Shown in pieces: positions 54,400 through 64,000 of a DNA stretch of 64,000 bases. The notes under the pieces were generated by a model. The model worked only from the letters and a program-made list of their open reading frames with translations. It ran no database searches and was not told where the DNA came from. Numbering within the stretch: position 1 is the stretch's first letter; every line of letters starts with the position of its first letter. This DNA is from Ctenosaura bakeri. Its lineage: Eukaryota > Chordata > Lepidosauria > Squamata > Iguanidae. The DNA lies in NCBI GenBank assembly GCA_948474755.1, contig CAOLHI010000934.1:413195-477194 (forward strand). Reading direction: 5' to 3'. A program made the translations under genes and the position numbers.

Positions 54400-54760
54400 A
54401 GTGGAATAAAAACTATTCTGATCACTCGAGAGGAGAGGCAAATTAATGGCAATGGCATTGACCAGCCTGCAAACGATGTTCATTGATTATTTTAATTTTC
54501 TCTCTGACACTTGGTTAAATGCCTATTGGTTTAGATTTCAAGGTAAGTAAAAGGTTATTTTCCTCATTTTTTAAAAAACAAGGCAATTGCATGATTGGAT
54601 TGTGATCTAGTCAGAGATTGCTGGTACAATTAAACAGCCGCCACCAACAAGCTAGTATACTGAAGGAAATGTGGGTAATTATTATTGAATGTGGAAATGC
54701 ACTCAGCAGAAATAATTTGAACTGTGCCAAATGTTCTCAAGTTTGGATTTCCAGGTAAGA
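54400..54760. other. Repeat-free segment, candidate conserved element with a splice-donor-like site
   Basis: No repeat hallmark is visible. 'ggcaatggcattgaccagcc' to 'ttagatttcaag' is followed by GTAAGTAA at 54542, a strong donor-like match. The frame ending there is open from 54422 (about 42 codons, including TSLQTMFIDYFNFLSDTW) but has no recognisable family, and no matching acceptor is clear. An enhancer-type conserved element is as likely as an exon. Confidence 0.25.
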
Positions 54761-55468
54761 AATATACATTCCATTGGAATAGAATTTTTCTTTAAAAGCC
54801 ACTACAATTGTATGGAACAGACATTTTTCTTTAAAAACCACTGTGACTGTAAGGCTGTTCACCTCTTGTCCAATCTTATTGAAGCCATTGTTTCTACTGA
54901 GCAAATTTTCTTCCTCTTTCTTACACTGATCACATAAATAGTCATTAAATCAGAGCACACAGTAAATGGGAGATAATATCACAGCACTATGTGTGGAAAC
55001 TAGATATAGTTGCATGATGTAGATACAGTTACACTGGGACTATCCATACAGAGTTAAAGTTAGTGCTTCATCCTTCCAATTTTAAATTTGCAGTTGGCAC
55101 AATGCAAGAAACAGTCCAGATTTATTGGCTACCATTTCAGTAATCTACATTAATCAGCAATACCTTCTCATTATTGCTTTAAAAGGCAACCTATTCCTTT
55201 TATTCCAGGTGCAACGTCTTTTCAGGACCTCACTTGTGTTCTTTCTCTCCCATTCTGATGACATTCTGTTTCATTTACAAAATCCACCCTCCTCACCATT
55301 CTAGTGGCCACAACTGTCAACCACAAAAGGCCACATTTTCTGTTTAACGTGAGCAAGCACAGCTCTCCAACCCATGGGAGCTGCCCTCCAGAAGCAACAG
55401 TTTCCTACCATAACCCTCTTGCTCACTTGCTTTCCCAGATATGACAGAAGGAATACCCTCAAAATTCA
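54761..55468. other. Unassigned sequence
   Basis: No gene is recognised. A short direct repeat 'tttttctttaaaa' with CCACT recurs at 54785 and 54825. Confidence 0.4.
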
Positions 55469-55672
55469 GGTAAAGATAAGTTTAATTGAAGTCAGTGGGA
55501 CTTCCTTTTCAGTAGACATTTATTGGACTGTACTGAATAAAGCTTCAAATGGCAAGGATATATTGCGAAATAAACATCTTTCCACCTCTTCTCCCCTTCT
55601 CTCATTCTCCCTCTTTTTCCTGGAGAAGTTCGCCATTGCCTTCTTCTTTTGGGCCACCCTACTTTCCTTATG
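55469..55672. repeat. Diverged tandem duplication, unit 1
   Basis: 'ttgaagtcagtgggacttcc' then 'cagtagacatttattggact', then a pyrimidine-rich stretch and 'gggccaccctac'. The same order recurs ~349 bp further on (55818-56010). The ATTGAAGTCAATGGG ... AGTAGACATG words are common in reptile repeats, so this may be two copies of one SINE-like element. Confidence 0.55.
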
Positions 55673-55817
55673 CTGCTGCATAACAAGTGTGCAGAGGGTA
55701 ATGTGTTGGCAGATGTGTTCTCTAGAATGCTAGAGATGACAGCAACCCAGGGCAGTCTCTTTTTTAGAGTCAGATCCACATGCACCTCCTCAAATGGCAC
55801 ACTGTTTATGCACGCAG

Positions 55818-56010
55818 GAGGCATTAAGTTCCATTGAAGTCAATGGGGCTTATTTCTGAGCAGACATGTATTAGATTGTATTGCATAACACTTCAGAGGG
55901 CTGGGAGTCATTGAAAGCTAAACATATCTCTCCCTCCTCTTCCTTCCTTACATTCTTTATTGGAAGGCTATCACCACCCTTTCCTGTTAGACCACCTCTC
56001 CTCCCAAAAA
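55818..56010. repeat. Diverged tandem duplication, unit 2
   Basis: 'ttgaagtcaatggggcttat' then 'gagcagacatgtattagatt', a CT-rich stretch with CTCTCCCTCC, and 'gttagaccacctctcc'. It parallels unit 1 throughout with many substitutions. Confidence 0.55.
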
Positions 56011-56449
56011 CCCTAAGCACACCCACTTTAATGAAATCAATAAAGATAGCATCTGAATTAATGGCCAGAAAAGGAACTTCTCTGAGAAGCAGTAAGAGGC
56101 AATGTGAGTAGCTAGTTCAAAATGAAACAGGTTGACCTCCTCACCTGCCCCAAAATTTACTGAAACATTAGTGACTACAGGAAGTACACAGCCTATTTGG
56201 ACTTACTCACTGATGGCAAATGATTGGCAAGTAGGAGACATTTGCTGCCCACCCCAGAGAGTGTTAAAAAAAAAAACTGGCCCAAATGGCAGGTATTGCT
56301 TGGCATTACTGAAAGTTTAAAATACTGTAAGTTACAGCTGACACATTATTCATATTGGAATCCATTTCAAGATCTCATTGGGACTCTTATTATCTGTGTG
56401 GAGAATGTGCCTCTCTTTGGCTAAAACTGCACAACACAGTTAGTGCATT

Positions 56450-56620
56450 ATTAGAAGCAGAGCTCCCCCAAGAGGTAAAAGATGTCTGCTTATCCTAGCA
56501 CAAGCTTGCTTCAGTCTCCAAGTTACACATTAGCTTGCTTTTTGCTTTATGATCGATCACTGGAAAGTAAGCATGGCTTCCTTTTGCAGTTCTGACTGCT
56601 CAAGAATAGAGCTTTGAAGG
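56450..56620 (+). repeat. Unnamed dispersed repeat, copy 2
   Basis: 'agaagcagagctcccccaag' then 'tttttgctttatgatcgatc', 'gaaagtaagcatggc' and 'ttctgactgct' match 46008-46190 in order and orientation. An insertion of about 15 bases distinguishes it. Confidence 0.45.
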
Positions 56621-57544
56621 AATATGTGCCTTGAGACAAATTGTTATAAAGGGAAGATATACACATGCACCCTAAAATGTTATTTGGCCTTCATTCACAT
56701 TGCTAAAACACTCTGACACTCATTATACTGGGAAGCATTGGTTGTATTCTTATCCTGGAGAGATTTAAACTAGTGGGATCTTTCTCAATAAGATGAGCAG
56801 ATTGGCTGTAATGGATTTATTATGTTCATAAAACTTATGGTGTATTTTCCTCCAATGAATTGTCCAAAGGCTTACATGACAATAGTCTGTACAGTTGGGT
56901 TTACATGATTTCACAGTGGTAAATATATCTCATATGTGGCCTGCTTTATTCTTATCTGATTTTCAAAAGAACAATTCCTTTCCCCTTAGAAGGTGAAAAT
57001 GTAACATCCATCCGTAGTAAGTTAATAACTCTATCCTTTACAGAATTACTTGAAAGTCACACTGAAATCAGTCAGGCATAATTCAGACATATTTATATAT
57101 AAACATCTATTGAATTCACTTGCATAGCCTGAAATCTATTGGTAATATGAAATTTGCATAAGCAATGACTTCACCATTCAGCAATTGATTCAGTAGGTCT
57201 ACATTAATTGCAACTATCCAATAAGATACAGACTTAAATGCTTTTGTTAATGGGTCCCCTTCTTCTCCATAAAGACTGGGTTTCATTTTCATCTTGGCAC
57301 TGAAATTCCAAAATGATACTAAAAAAACAAAAACAAAAAAAACTCTGTTGCTCTGTGACTGGCAAAACCAGATAAAGACCTACTGGGAAGAATAATATCA
57401 ATTACATCTAGAAGAAGTTCTGGGCAAAGCTGGATATGTTGTCCCATTCCTTTTTGCATTTAATGTGCAGGACTAGAATCATTGTCTATGTTACATAATA
57501 TGATTCATACTTAGCTATGTAGCAGAGGTGCTAGAGAACCGTGT
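56621..57544. other. Unassigned sequence
   Basis: No gene or confident repeat is recognised. An AAAAAACAAAAACAAAAAAAA tract lies at 57320-57341. Confidence 0.4.
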
Positions 57545-57655
57545 AAGTGAATTGCAAGAGTGTCCCAATGCACATTGGCTCCCATTGTGCGTTGGTCCCA
57601 AGTGCATTGGGTCCTCTTGTGCATCGGTCCATTGTACAGCAGTTCTGCTGTGCAA
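57545..57655 (+). repeat. Short degenerate tandem repeat
   Basis: About four units of TTGTGCATTGGTCCC (with AATGCACATTGG, AAGTGCATTGGG and TTGTGCATCGG variants) occur between 57574 and 57640 at about 16-20-base spacing. Confidence 0.6.
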
Positions 57656-58404
57656 CATTCATTTTTATAGCTCCTCAACATAGTAACACAACAACTGTCC
57701 CTTGCTGAATACAGATATTGTGAAACTGCCCATTTGTATTTCTAGAAGATGTAAGTCCATTTACAAAGACATGAGTCTTCAAGTGAACTCCAGACCACTT
57801 TTTAAATGTAAATTGGCTCAGCTTGTGGGTCCACTGATAATTGTGGATCAAAGCAGATACAATTGGTCCTATGGTCCTAAGAAAAACCCCTCCTTCGACA
57901 TTATTATTTGCATTAGGCAGAAACCTCACTTTTACAAGTTTAATGCCACTTCTAAGTTGTCCCTCATTCCTGGTACTTTTTTTTTAAAAAAAAAACAAAT
58001 TAAACAAAAACAAATTAAAAAAACCAAAATTTATGTTTGCCCAGCAAGATTGCTTAGACAAATCTTATGTATTTTAGAGCCAAGAAAGGAAGGAAGAAGG
58101 AAGTTGAGCATTGTAAAGGAGGCCCCTGGTAAAGTGTCACCTAGAGCCATGCTCCAAAGCTGTAGTCACTCTGCATTTGCTGGCAGGAGAAGAACCACAC
58201 CAGGAAGCAGCAGTGCCCGGGAACCCTTCATCCTATAGATCCCCATGCAAAGGTCTCGGCGCTCTGGCATTGTGGACAAATCAAGAAATAGCGGCTTCAT
58301 AATAGCTCACTTCAGCTATTCAGAACATTCAAATTAGAACACAGCTTGTAGTATACAGGGTGGCAAGATTTTGCACGGAATAGGAGGCCTGTCTAAGGTT
58401 TCTT
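57656..58404. other. Unassigned sequence
   Basis: The plus strand has a 178-codon open frame (57702-58238), the longest non-transposon frame in the window. It includes a poly-T/poly-A tract (57978-58000) that yields KKKQIKQKQIKK, and shows no domain. It looks like chance. Confidence 0.45.
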
Positions 58405-58407
58405 TTA

Positions 58408-58541
58408 GGCCATTTTTGCACTACCGTGTTATAGTGCTATTATTCTACTTTCAACATCCTATGGTATCCTGGGGTTTGCAGTTTAGGGAGGATGCTGAAA
58501 GTGGAATAATTGCACTATAACAGTGTCATGTGGAAATGGCC
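58408..58541. mobile_element. Harbinger-like MITE with TTA flanks
   Basis: It begins GGCCATTTTTGCACTACC and ends, reversed, GGCCATTTCCACATGACAC. The arms 'tattctactttcaacatcct' and 'gatgctgaaagtggaataat' pair. TTA flanks both sides (58405-58407, 58542-58544), the expected Harbinger-type target triplet. Confidence 0.85.
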
Positions 58542-58679
58542 TTAAAAATAAACTTTAACACAATGGATTGAACAAGTGTACAATTTTCCTGTTAAACTTA
58601 ATAATAAAAATGAATTTTTGGAGCATTTTTGGAGCTCACTAATGATTAACAAAAATAAGTTAATGTTAATATTTAAAGC

Positions 58680-59070
58680 ATCATGCCACGCTTATACCCT
58701 ATTTTTCTTTCAAATGGGACTCAAAGTACCTTACAATATTAAATCAAAAGAGAAACTTAAAACAATATGGAGTAGATAGGCATTAAATGAAACATTGAAT
58801 TAAAACACTACTTTTAAAATCTTAATAATTTAAAACTATTTAGAACCCTAAAATACATACTTCATACTGAAAGAACAGCATGCTCAGTTGCACATCCCTT
58901 CATCCCTGTCAACCAAGGCTGAAGGTCTGTATAAATAGAGGTCTTTACTTGCTGGCAAAAAGAAAACAGAGAGACTGAACTTTCCTTAGGAGGCAGTTCG
59001 GAAGCCTAGAAGCAGCCACCAAGAAAGCTCTTTCCTGTGTCCTCCCGAGCTGAACTTAGGAGGATGTTGA
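58680..59070 (-). mobile_element. L2-like LINE 3' end, antisense
   Basis: 'gcttataccctatttttctt' with 'gggactcaaagtaccttaca' is the reversed tail, followed by an A-rich part. 'tccttaggaggcagttcgga' and 'agcagccaccaagaaagctc' at 58985-59035 are the reverse of the WNSLP-encoding region. Confidence 0.55.
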
Positions 59071-60195
59071 GATGGATAGAAAACTGTCCTTCAGACAGGT
59101 TCATATTGGGATATATGGGCTTTCAGATAGTCTGGTTATAAGCCGGATGGATATTATTGACTTCCTCTTTATTCTTCCCCAAGAAGAGTTTAGTATTATC
59201 ACAAAACTTTGCATGTGTCTATACCTAAAAGATCACAGAAAAAAAAGGGGGAAATACAGTCAATTGGACGTATACAAAGCACACAGTATAATCCCCTGTA
59301 AAATCTACTATTTGCCTCAACCCTTTATCCCACCGCTATTTCCTATTCATGATTTATTAGATTATACCTGTCTGAATGATGAAAATGGGAAAGCTTTTAC
59401 CAAGTATGTATATCACAGAAACGCAACTATTATGTACATTGTACTGAATGTTTTTACCCATACATATACTCCAGGGCCATTAATTTGAAGACTAAGTACG
59501 AGCCTCTGTTTAAAAACCCACAAGATGGGTAACAAATCATAAAGCTGGCAAAGCAAATGTATGCTTGACAACCATTTTTCCTCATGCTTTTGAAGATTCT
59601 ATGATGCATCAGCCAACTGATTTTAAATACAAGGAACACGAGATCTGTTTGCTCTATGAAACAGTATAAAGTACTGTGGAGAAATCATCTAGGAAAGTTA
59701 CCAGAATTAAAGCAGGATGAGTAAATTTATGGGTTTGTGAGTAAATAACGTGAAAAAACAGCCCCCCAATGGAGCTGAAACAAACATAGGGGAACACAGT
59801 CTTGATGCACACCTTGCAAAAAAAGATTGAATAATAATTCATATTTACAGTCGCTTAACTCAGTTTCCCAGTTTATATATTAAGTCAGCTTATATCTCCT
59901 ACTTCCTGGATAAAATAAGAGATCCAAGGAAAAATACAAGAAACCAAACAATTGTGAGTGTAATGGGTGCTGGATTTAGGCTTGGTTTACTCAACAATGC
60001 ATAAATTAAGATGTGGAGAAAACATGGATTTGACAAAAAAATTGACCCATTAATTAGAGGAAAACTATTTTGTAAAAAGATCACTGCCCGACATTGTTTC
60101 TCCAAATCTTACTGCTGATTTTTCAGTGTGTTGAGCTCACAGTAAGTAGGACTGTATTCTTTAGGATCTACTTCGGACAAGAAAAGATTGCACTG
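59071..60195. other. Unassigned sequence
   Basis: No gene is recognised. The 138-codon plus-strand frame at 59072-59488 has no domain or signal that I recognise. Confidence 0.4.
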
Positions 60196-60198
60196 TTA

Positions 60199-60290
60199 GG
60201 CCATTTACGGCTGGCCCCTCCCTAAACTGCAAACCTCAGGATGCTGAAGGTGGAATAATAACGCTATAACAGTCCAGTGTGGAAATAGCC
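60199..60290. mobile_element. Harbinger-like MITE, internally deleted
   Basis: It keeps a short left end (GGCCATTTACGG) and a full right arm ('ggtggaataataacgctata', 'acagtccagtgtggaaat'). Most of the left arm is missing. The flanking triplets are TTA on both sides. Confidence 0.75.
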
Positions 60291-60457
60291 TTAGTCTCTA
60301 GTTCTACACACACACACAGCTACAGGTATCTTTGAAATCTCTAAGTCTACTGTTGATAAAGTAAGTTTAAGTAATTTTATTTTAAAAATATTTTCCTACA
60401 ACAAAGGGTCTGTGGTGGACTAGTTGCAGGTGATATCAGAAAAAATCCAAATATTAT

Positions 60458-61262
60458 TTTCTTTTTTTGAAAAAAATTTGTATTAACACAATATTGATAA
60501 TTATATGAAACAACATATAGGGAAGACAAACCTAAGTACAAGATGAAACTACCCTACAAGACAAACAAACAAAAAACTAACCAATTTAACAAAAACACAA
60601 CAAACATTAACCACAGAGGATATAAATCAGACTTCCAACTCCTTGTTAAAAAGGCTGATGTTGTTACTATAGTATACAGCCTTCAAGAGTCATATTTATG
60701 TATATAGAAATGTTAAGTAAAAGGGAAGAAAACTTACCTCTTAATGTAACATTTTATAGTATTAATGCTGCTAAATTAGAAGAAAACTTAAAAACCTATT
60801 AGATTTCTATTACTTAACATCAACATAAAATACTGATTGTCTTCTTTGAAAACAGTCATATTCCTAATCTTTATTATTAATTAGAACCTCTTACAACATG
60901 TTTTGTTTTAGTTGATCTTAGGCCATTTCTGCACTAGACTGTTATAGTGCTATTATTCCACTTTCAACGTCCTATGGAATCGTGGAGCAAACGCCCCTCC
61001 CTAAACTGCAAACCCCAGAGTTCCATCGGATGTTGAAAATAGAATAATAGCACTATAATAGTCTAGTGCGGAAATGGCCTTAGCTATATTATGACCTTCT
61101 TCCATTGTCGCTTGTATTCAGCAAGAAAGCCAAAACTTATGAAAGTTGTTAACTTTTCCCTATCTGCCATACCTAATTTGATCATCCAGTCTTCTTGAGA
61201 TGGAATCTCAGAGTTCTTCCACTTCTGACTATAGATTTCCAACATTTAGTTGGAGAGACTTT
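60458..61262 (-). mobile_element. L1-like LINE 3' end with ORF2 C-terminus, interrupted by a MITE
   Basis: On the minus strand, 61210-61085 encodes QKWKNSEIPSQEDWMIKLG, MADREKLTTFISFGFLAEYK and RQWKKVII, then a stop. This is the L1 ORF2 C-terminal pattern (EDW..KL...A...KLT...). The A-rich 3' untranslated region follows to about 60458, where a T/A-rich tail lies. A MITE (60921-61079) is inserted a few bases after the stop. The element is 5' truncated near 61262. Confidence 0.65.
60921..61079. mobile_element. Harbinger-like MITE with TTA flanks, nested in the L1-like LINE
   Basis: The termini GGCCATTTCTGCACTAGACTG and, reversed, GGCCATTTCCGCACTAGACTA differ at two positions; the arms 'tattccactttcaacgtcct' and 'gatgttgaaaatagaataat' pair. 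TTA flanks both sides (60918-60920, 61080-61082). It is the cleanest member of this family here. Confidence 0.9.
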
Positions 61263-62017
61263 ATACATTACAGCTCAGACTGGCTGTGAAGAAAGACAGA
61301 CTTATGATACAGTATGGCTCAGAGAAAGGTATGCCCACACTGGGGAATCTTACATGAGGATAAAATACTAATTGTGTTCTGTTTACAACAGTCAAGCAAC
61401 CACATCTACTAATCCTGCCTTTAAAAATATTTTAATCCCATGAATGAATGGATATGGTTTGGTGGGGAAAGAGAGGCTTGAATACTTCCCATCACATTCC
61501 TACTCACTTTTATTGGTGCTAACACCCTAATAAAGCTGGGGAAAGCAGAGACTATGGAAGCAGAAAGCCAGAAGTGATTTTGCAATAAAAGGGAGCATTT
61601 GCATGCAAGAAGAAGAAGGTAAGGTGATAGGCAGACATTGCTAACAAAAAGATATATTGTGTCTGTATGTAGTCCTATATACAACTTGGCAGTATAGTCC
61701 CACAAAAATCAATGGGACTCAAGCAGCTTGACCACAGAGTAGTATTTCAGTCTCTATTTTAGGTGCCTCTGCAGTGACTTTTAATTGTTAACAAATGCCT
61801 CTTAAAATAAGGTTAATTGATACCTAGATATCAAGATACTTGATATCTAGACCCCAGCCTTGGTGTTTCAAATGTGGTATTTCCCTTTCAAGGACAAGCT
61901 TTATGCTACACTATACCAGACTGCTAGTAAAATCCTTCCCTGTTTCAAACCACTTTTAGAAGAGTATGTTTTCATAGGAATCATGGTGGGGAGGAGGGAA
62001 TGCTCGTAGTGGTTGTT
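61263..62017. other. Unassigned sequence
   Basis: No gene is recognised. 'agatatcaagatacttgatatct' words at 61828-61851 form a small perfect hairpin. 'aatcaatgggactcaagcag' at 61709 echoes the word at 55834. Confidence 0.4.
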
Positions 62018-62330
62018 ATTATATTCATTTATATTGTGTCTCTTTCCCAATACTGAAACTCAAAATGGCTTATGGAGTATTAAACCAAGTACAGATTAAA
62101 AAAAAAACATACAAAAACATCTGTAAAAGTGTGTGTGTGTGCGCATGTGTGCGTGCGTGCATTATTTAAAAATAAATATATAGAAAGAGTTAACACCATT
62201 TAAAATCCATTAAAAGATAGACTATTTTAGAATCAACAAAAAAGCCCATCACAGTCAGTTTCTAAAAGCCTGGAGGCATAGGAAAGTTTACACTTTTTAA
62301 AAACCATTTCACTCCCACTTTGTCTTCTTA
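62018..62330 (-). mobile_element. L2-like LINE 3' end, antisense, with GT microsatellite
   Basis: 'ttcatttatattgtgtctct' and 'actgaaactcaaaatggctt' with A-rich text is the reversed tail. An alternating GT/GC run (62129-62162, GTGTGTGCGCATGTGTGCGTG) lies inside. Confidence 0.5.
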
Positions 62331-62464
62331 GCCTTCAAAAGAAAGGTCTTTTAAGATTGTGTTCTAGTTTATTACCTTGCAAATATAGTCTTTCTGGAAT
62401 ACCATGTAGGGAATAGCTACGTTCAGGGAGAAGTTTCAGCAAGAAACTGGATGGCAGGGAAAAG

Positions 62465-62493
62465 ATGATGGATGGATGGATGGATGGATGGAT
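62465..62493 (+). repeat. GATG tetranucleotide microsatellite
   Basis: About seven pure GATG units. The HPSIHPSI reading on the minus strand is a repeat artefact. Confidence 0.95.
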
Positions 62494-64000
62494 TAGAGTT
62501 CTACTCCAGCTTTCTCTCGCAAAATAAGATTCCACACAGGATGGAATACTTGCTTTCTCATACCTTTCCTTTGATACAAAGCACCCCTTTCCAACAGAGT
62601 TTTAGGACCATAATTAGATATAGATAACACATACATTGTTTGTGTTTACTTAGATGGATTAATACATTTGAGACAAAACTGACAATTGATATTAACTCTA
62701 TGGCCTAATTCAATTGCTAATCCAGGTTGAAGCAGATCCTCTGAAATACTTGTTGAATGGTAAGCCAACATGAGTGTATATCTTATTGATTCAAGATGTC
62801 TGTTCTAATTGGGACTAGCAATTGAATTTGGGTCTATAAGAATAAAAATATGCTCACTAGTAATGTTATCATTCCTTCTTCATGCAAATTTGACACCACT
62901 GATGGCTCTGTTCTAGGCTTTCTTTTGTCTTCCGTTTCTTCTAGTGTTGTAATAAAATGAAAGTTCTAAATCTGTTCATACTAAGTGTCCTAAAAATGCT
63001 GATTTTCTTAGCCATAGATTATCATGTTAGTAACAGACTCCACTCACCTGTGAGAGTAAAGCAGGAAAAGAGCAATCAATATAACTTTCATTTAATACGA
63101 TATGTTTTGACTTCCCAGAAGAAAATACACTTTTGTTTGTTTTCTTGAAGTGAAGGAATATATGTAGAAATCCATTTTTCCCCAGGCCTCCTCCTCCATA
63201 AATCTATCATCAATGAAAGAGTGCTTTCAACCTTTATCACCCCTTTTAATTTAGGCATCTTGATATGCTTGTAGTCTCTTTTAACATCCACCAGGGTTTC
63301 CTTTTCACCTTAACATTCTTGTTTAATGGTTTCTGTACAATTAAGGAATTATGAAGGTGCACATCAATATGTCATTGGCAAATTTATGGTGGCTGTATAT
63401 CAACAGTGTTCCAAGATTGTGCCACAAATCTGATTTAAAATTATAGGAGTGCTTTCCCCCAGAGCAGCTGCCATTACTTCATTACAGGTCAAAACAAAGA
63501 ATAGCTCATTTTCTAAAATAAATATTAAAAAACACACACCCCTGTTCATGTTGTTTTACATCAGGTTTCAACCAAAAGGGACCAATTTTGGTGGCCTAAA
63601 TATATTAATAGTATTGCAAAGTATGCACACATTTATTTTGGAGTACATTCTCTTAATCTCGAAGGAACATGCCTCAGACTGGGGAGAGGTACATAGAATT
63701 GTTCTGATATTTTCCTTTGAAATGGCTTTATGGTATCTATACCATAAAACTATACTGATTTTAGAATATTTGAGCTGTTGTGACTTCCTTCACTGTATAT
63801 TGAGGACTGTGGTTCAGTTTTTGGGGTCAGTGGGAGAGTAGGTAGGCATTCTCTGTTGGAGATATAGGCACAAGCCATAGGTAGCTTTTCCATACCAAGT
63901 ACAATTAATTGCTATGTGAGTCTTCTGCCATAACAGCATGATGCCTGACATCCGAGAATATCCTAGGACCATATAGAATGGCATCATCTTAGCAACATAT
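62494..64000. other. Unassigned sequence to the window end
   Basis: No gene or confident repeat is recognised over 1.5 kb. The 130-codon plus-strand frame at 63449-63841 is hydrophobic in places but lacks a signal peptide or known domain; it is most likely chance. Confidence 0.4.

Noticed and set aside
57702..58238. 178-codon plus-strand open frame as a possible gene
   Set aside because: No recognisable domain or splice context; part of it is coded by a poly-T/poly-A tract, and the composition is that of random DNA.
1..64000. CRISPR array, operon or other prokaryotic system
   Set aside because: No regularly spaced identical repeats with unique spacers and no bacterial-type gene packing; tandem repeats here are microsatellites or degenerate minisatellites.

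Overview
The window is vertebrate nuclear DNA, most likely from a squamate reptile (a lizard). The best evidence is at least seven copies of a tRNA-derived SINE. Its 3' end reads 'gccataagtcagaaatgacttgaa' split over the copies, followed by a CAACA-rich tail, which is the structure of Sauria SINEs that borrow the Bov-B LINE 3' tail. Bov-B (RTE), CR1, L2-like and L1-like LINE pieces, hAT, Tigger-like and Harbinger-like miniature transposons, and microsatellites surround them. I found no host protein-coding exon, no rRNA or functional tRNA gene, and nothing prokaryotic. The longest open frames are transposon-derived or chance frames. The window reads as an intergenic or intronic desert.

Layout. 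0-10 kb: a Tigger-like end, a possible conserved segment (1.2-1.6 kb), an almost textbook solo LTR (2986-3962), two SINEs, a foldback MITE pair, an antisense L2-like LINE (5.8-7.0 kb) and a hAT MITE (8.2 kb). 10-20 kb: L2-like 3' ends in both orientations, SINEs, an LTR-like segment (13.6-14.2 kb) and an antisense L1-like 3' region (15.0-15.7 kb). 20-30 kb: two ~495-bp Harbinger-like elements in opposite orientation, a complete Tigger-like element with TA flanks, the Bov-B 3' end, and three repeat-free segments that look like conserved non-coding candidates. 30-40 kb: a CR1 3' end, a self-complementary minisatellite, a GC-rich LTR-like block, a SINE with a perfect 12-bp target duplication, a G-rich tract, and a hAT element built of AAGTC repeats.

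40-52 kb: a 1.4-kb antisense CR1 with recognisable reverse transcriptase (broken by frameshifts), a SINE next to a Helitron-like segment, and an antisense Bov-B split by an LTR-like insertion. 52-64 kb: an L2-like 3' end, a long TATATG microsatellite, several Harbinger-like MITEs, a diverged tandem duplication (55.5-56.0 kb), and an L1-like ORF2 C-terminus whose stop codon is closely followed by a nested MITE.

The parts do not form a pathway. The autonomous LINEs (Bov-B, CR1, L2-like, L1-like) are all decayed here. Bov-B machinery is known to mobilise Sauria SINEs, and the DNA-transposon copies are non-autonomous and rely on transposases encoded elsewhere. The structurally most interesting items are the AAGTC-repeat hAT, the TTA-flanked Harbinger-like family with one pair carrying a coincidentally matching 101-codon frame, the nested insertions that give relative ages, and the repeat-free candidate regulatory segments.
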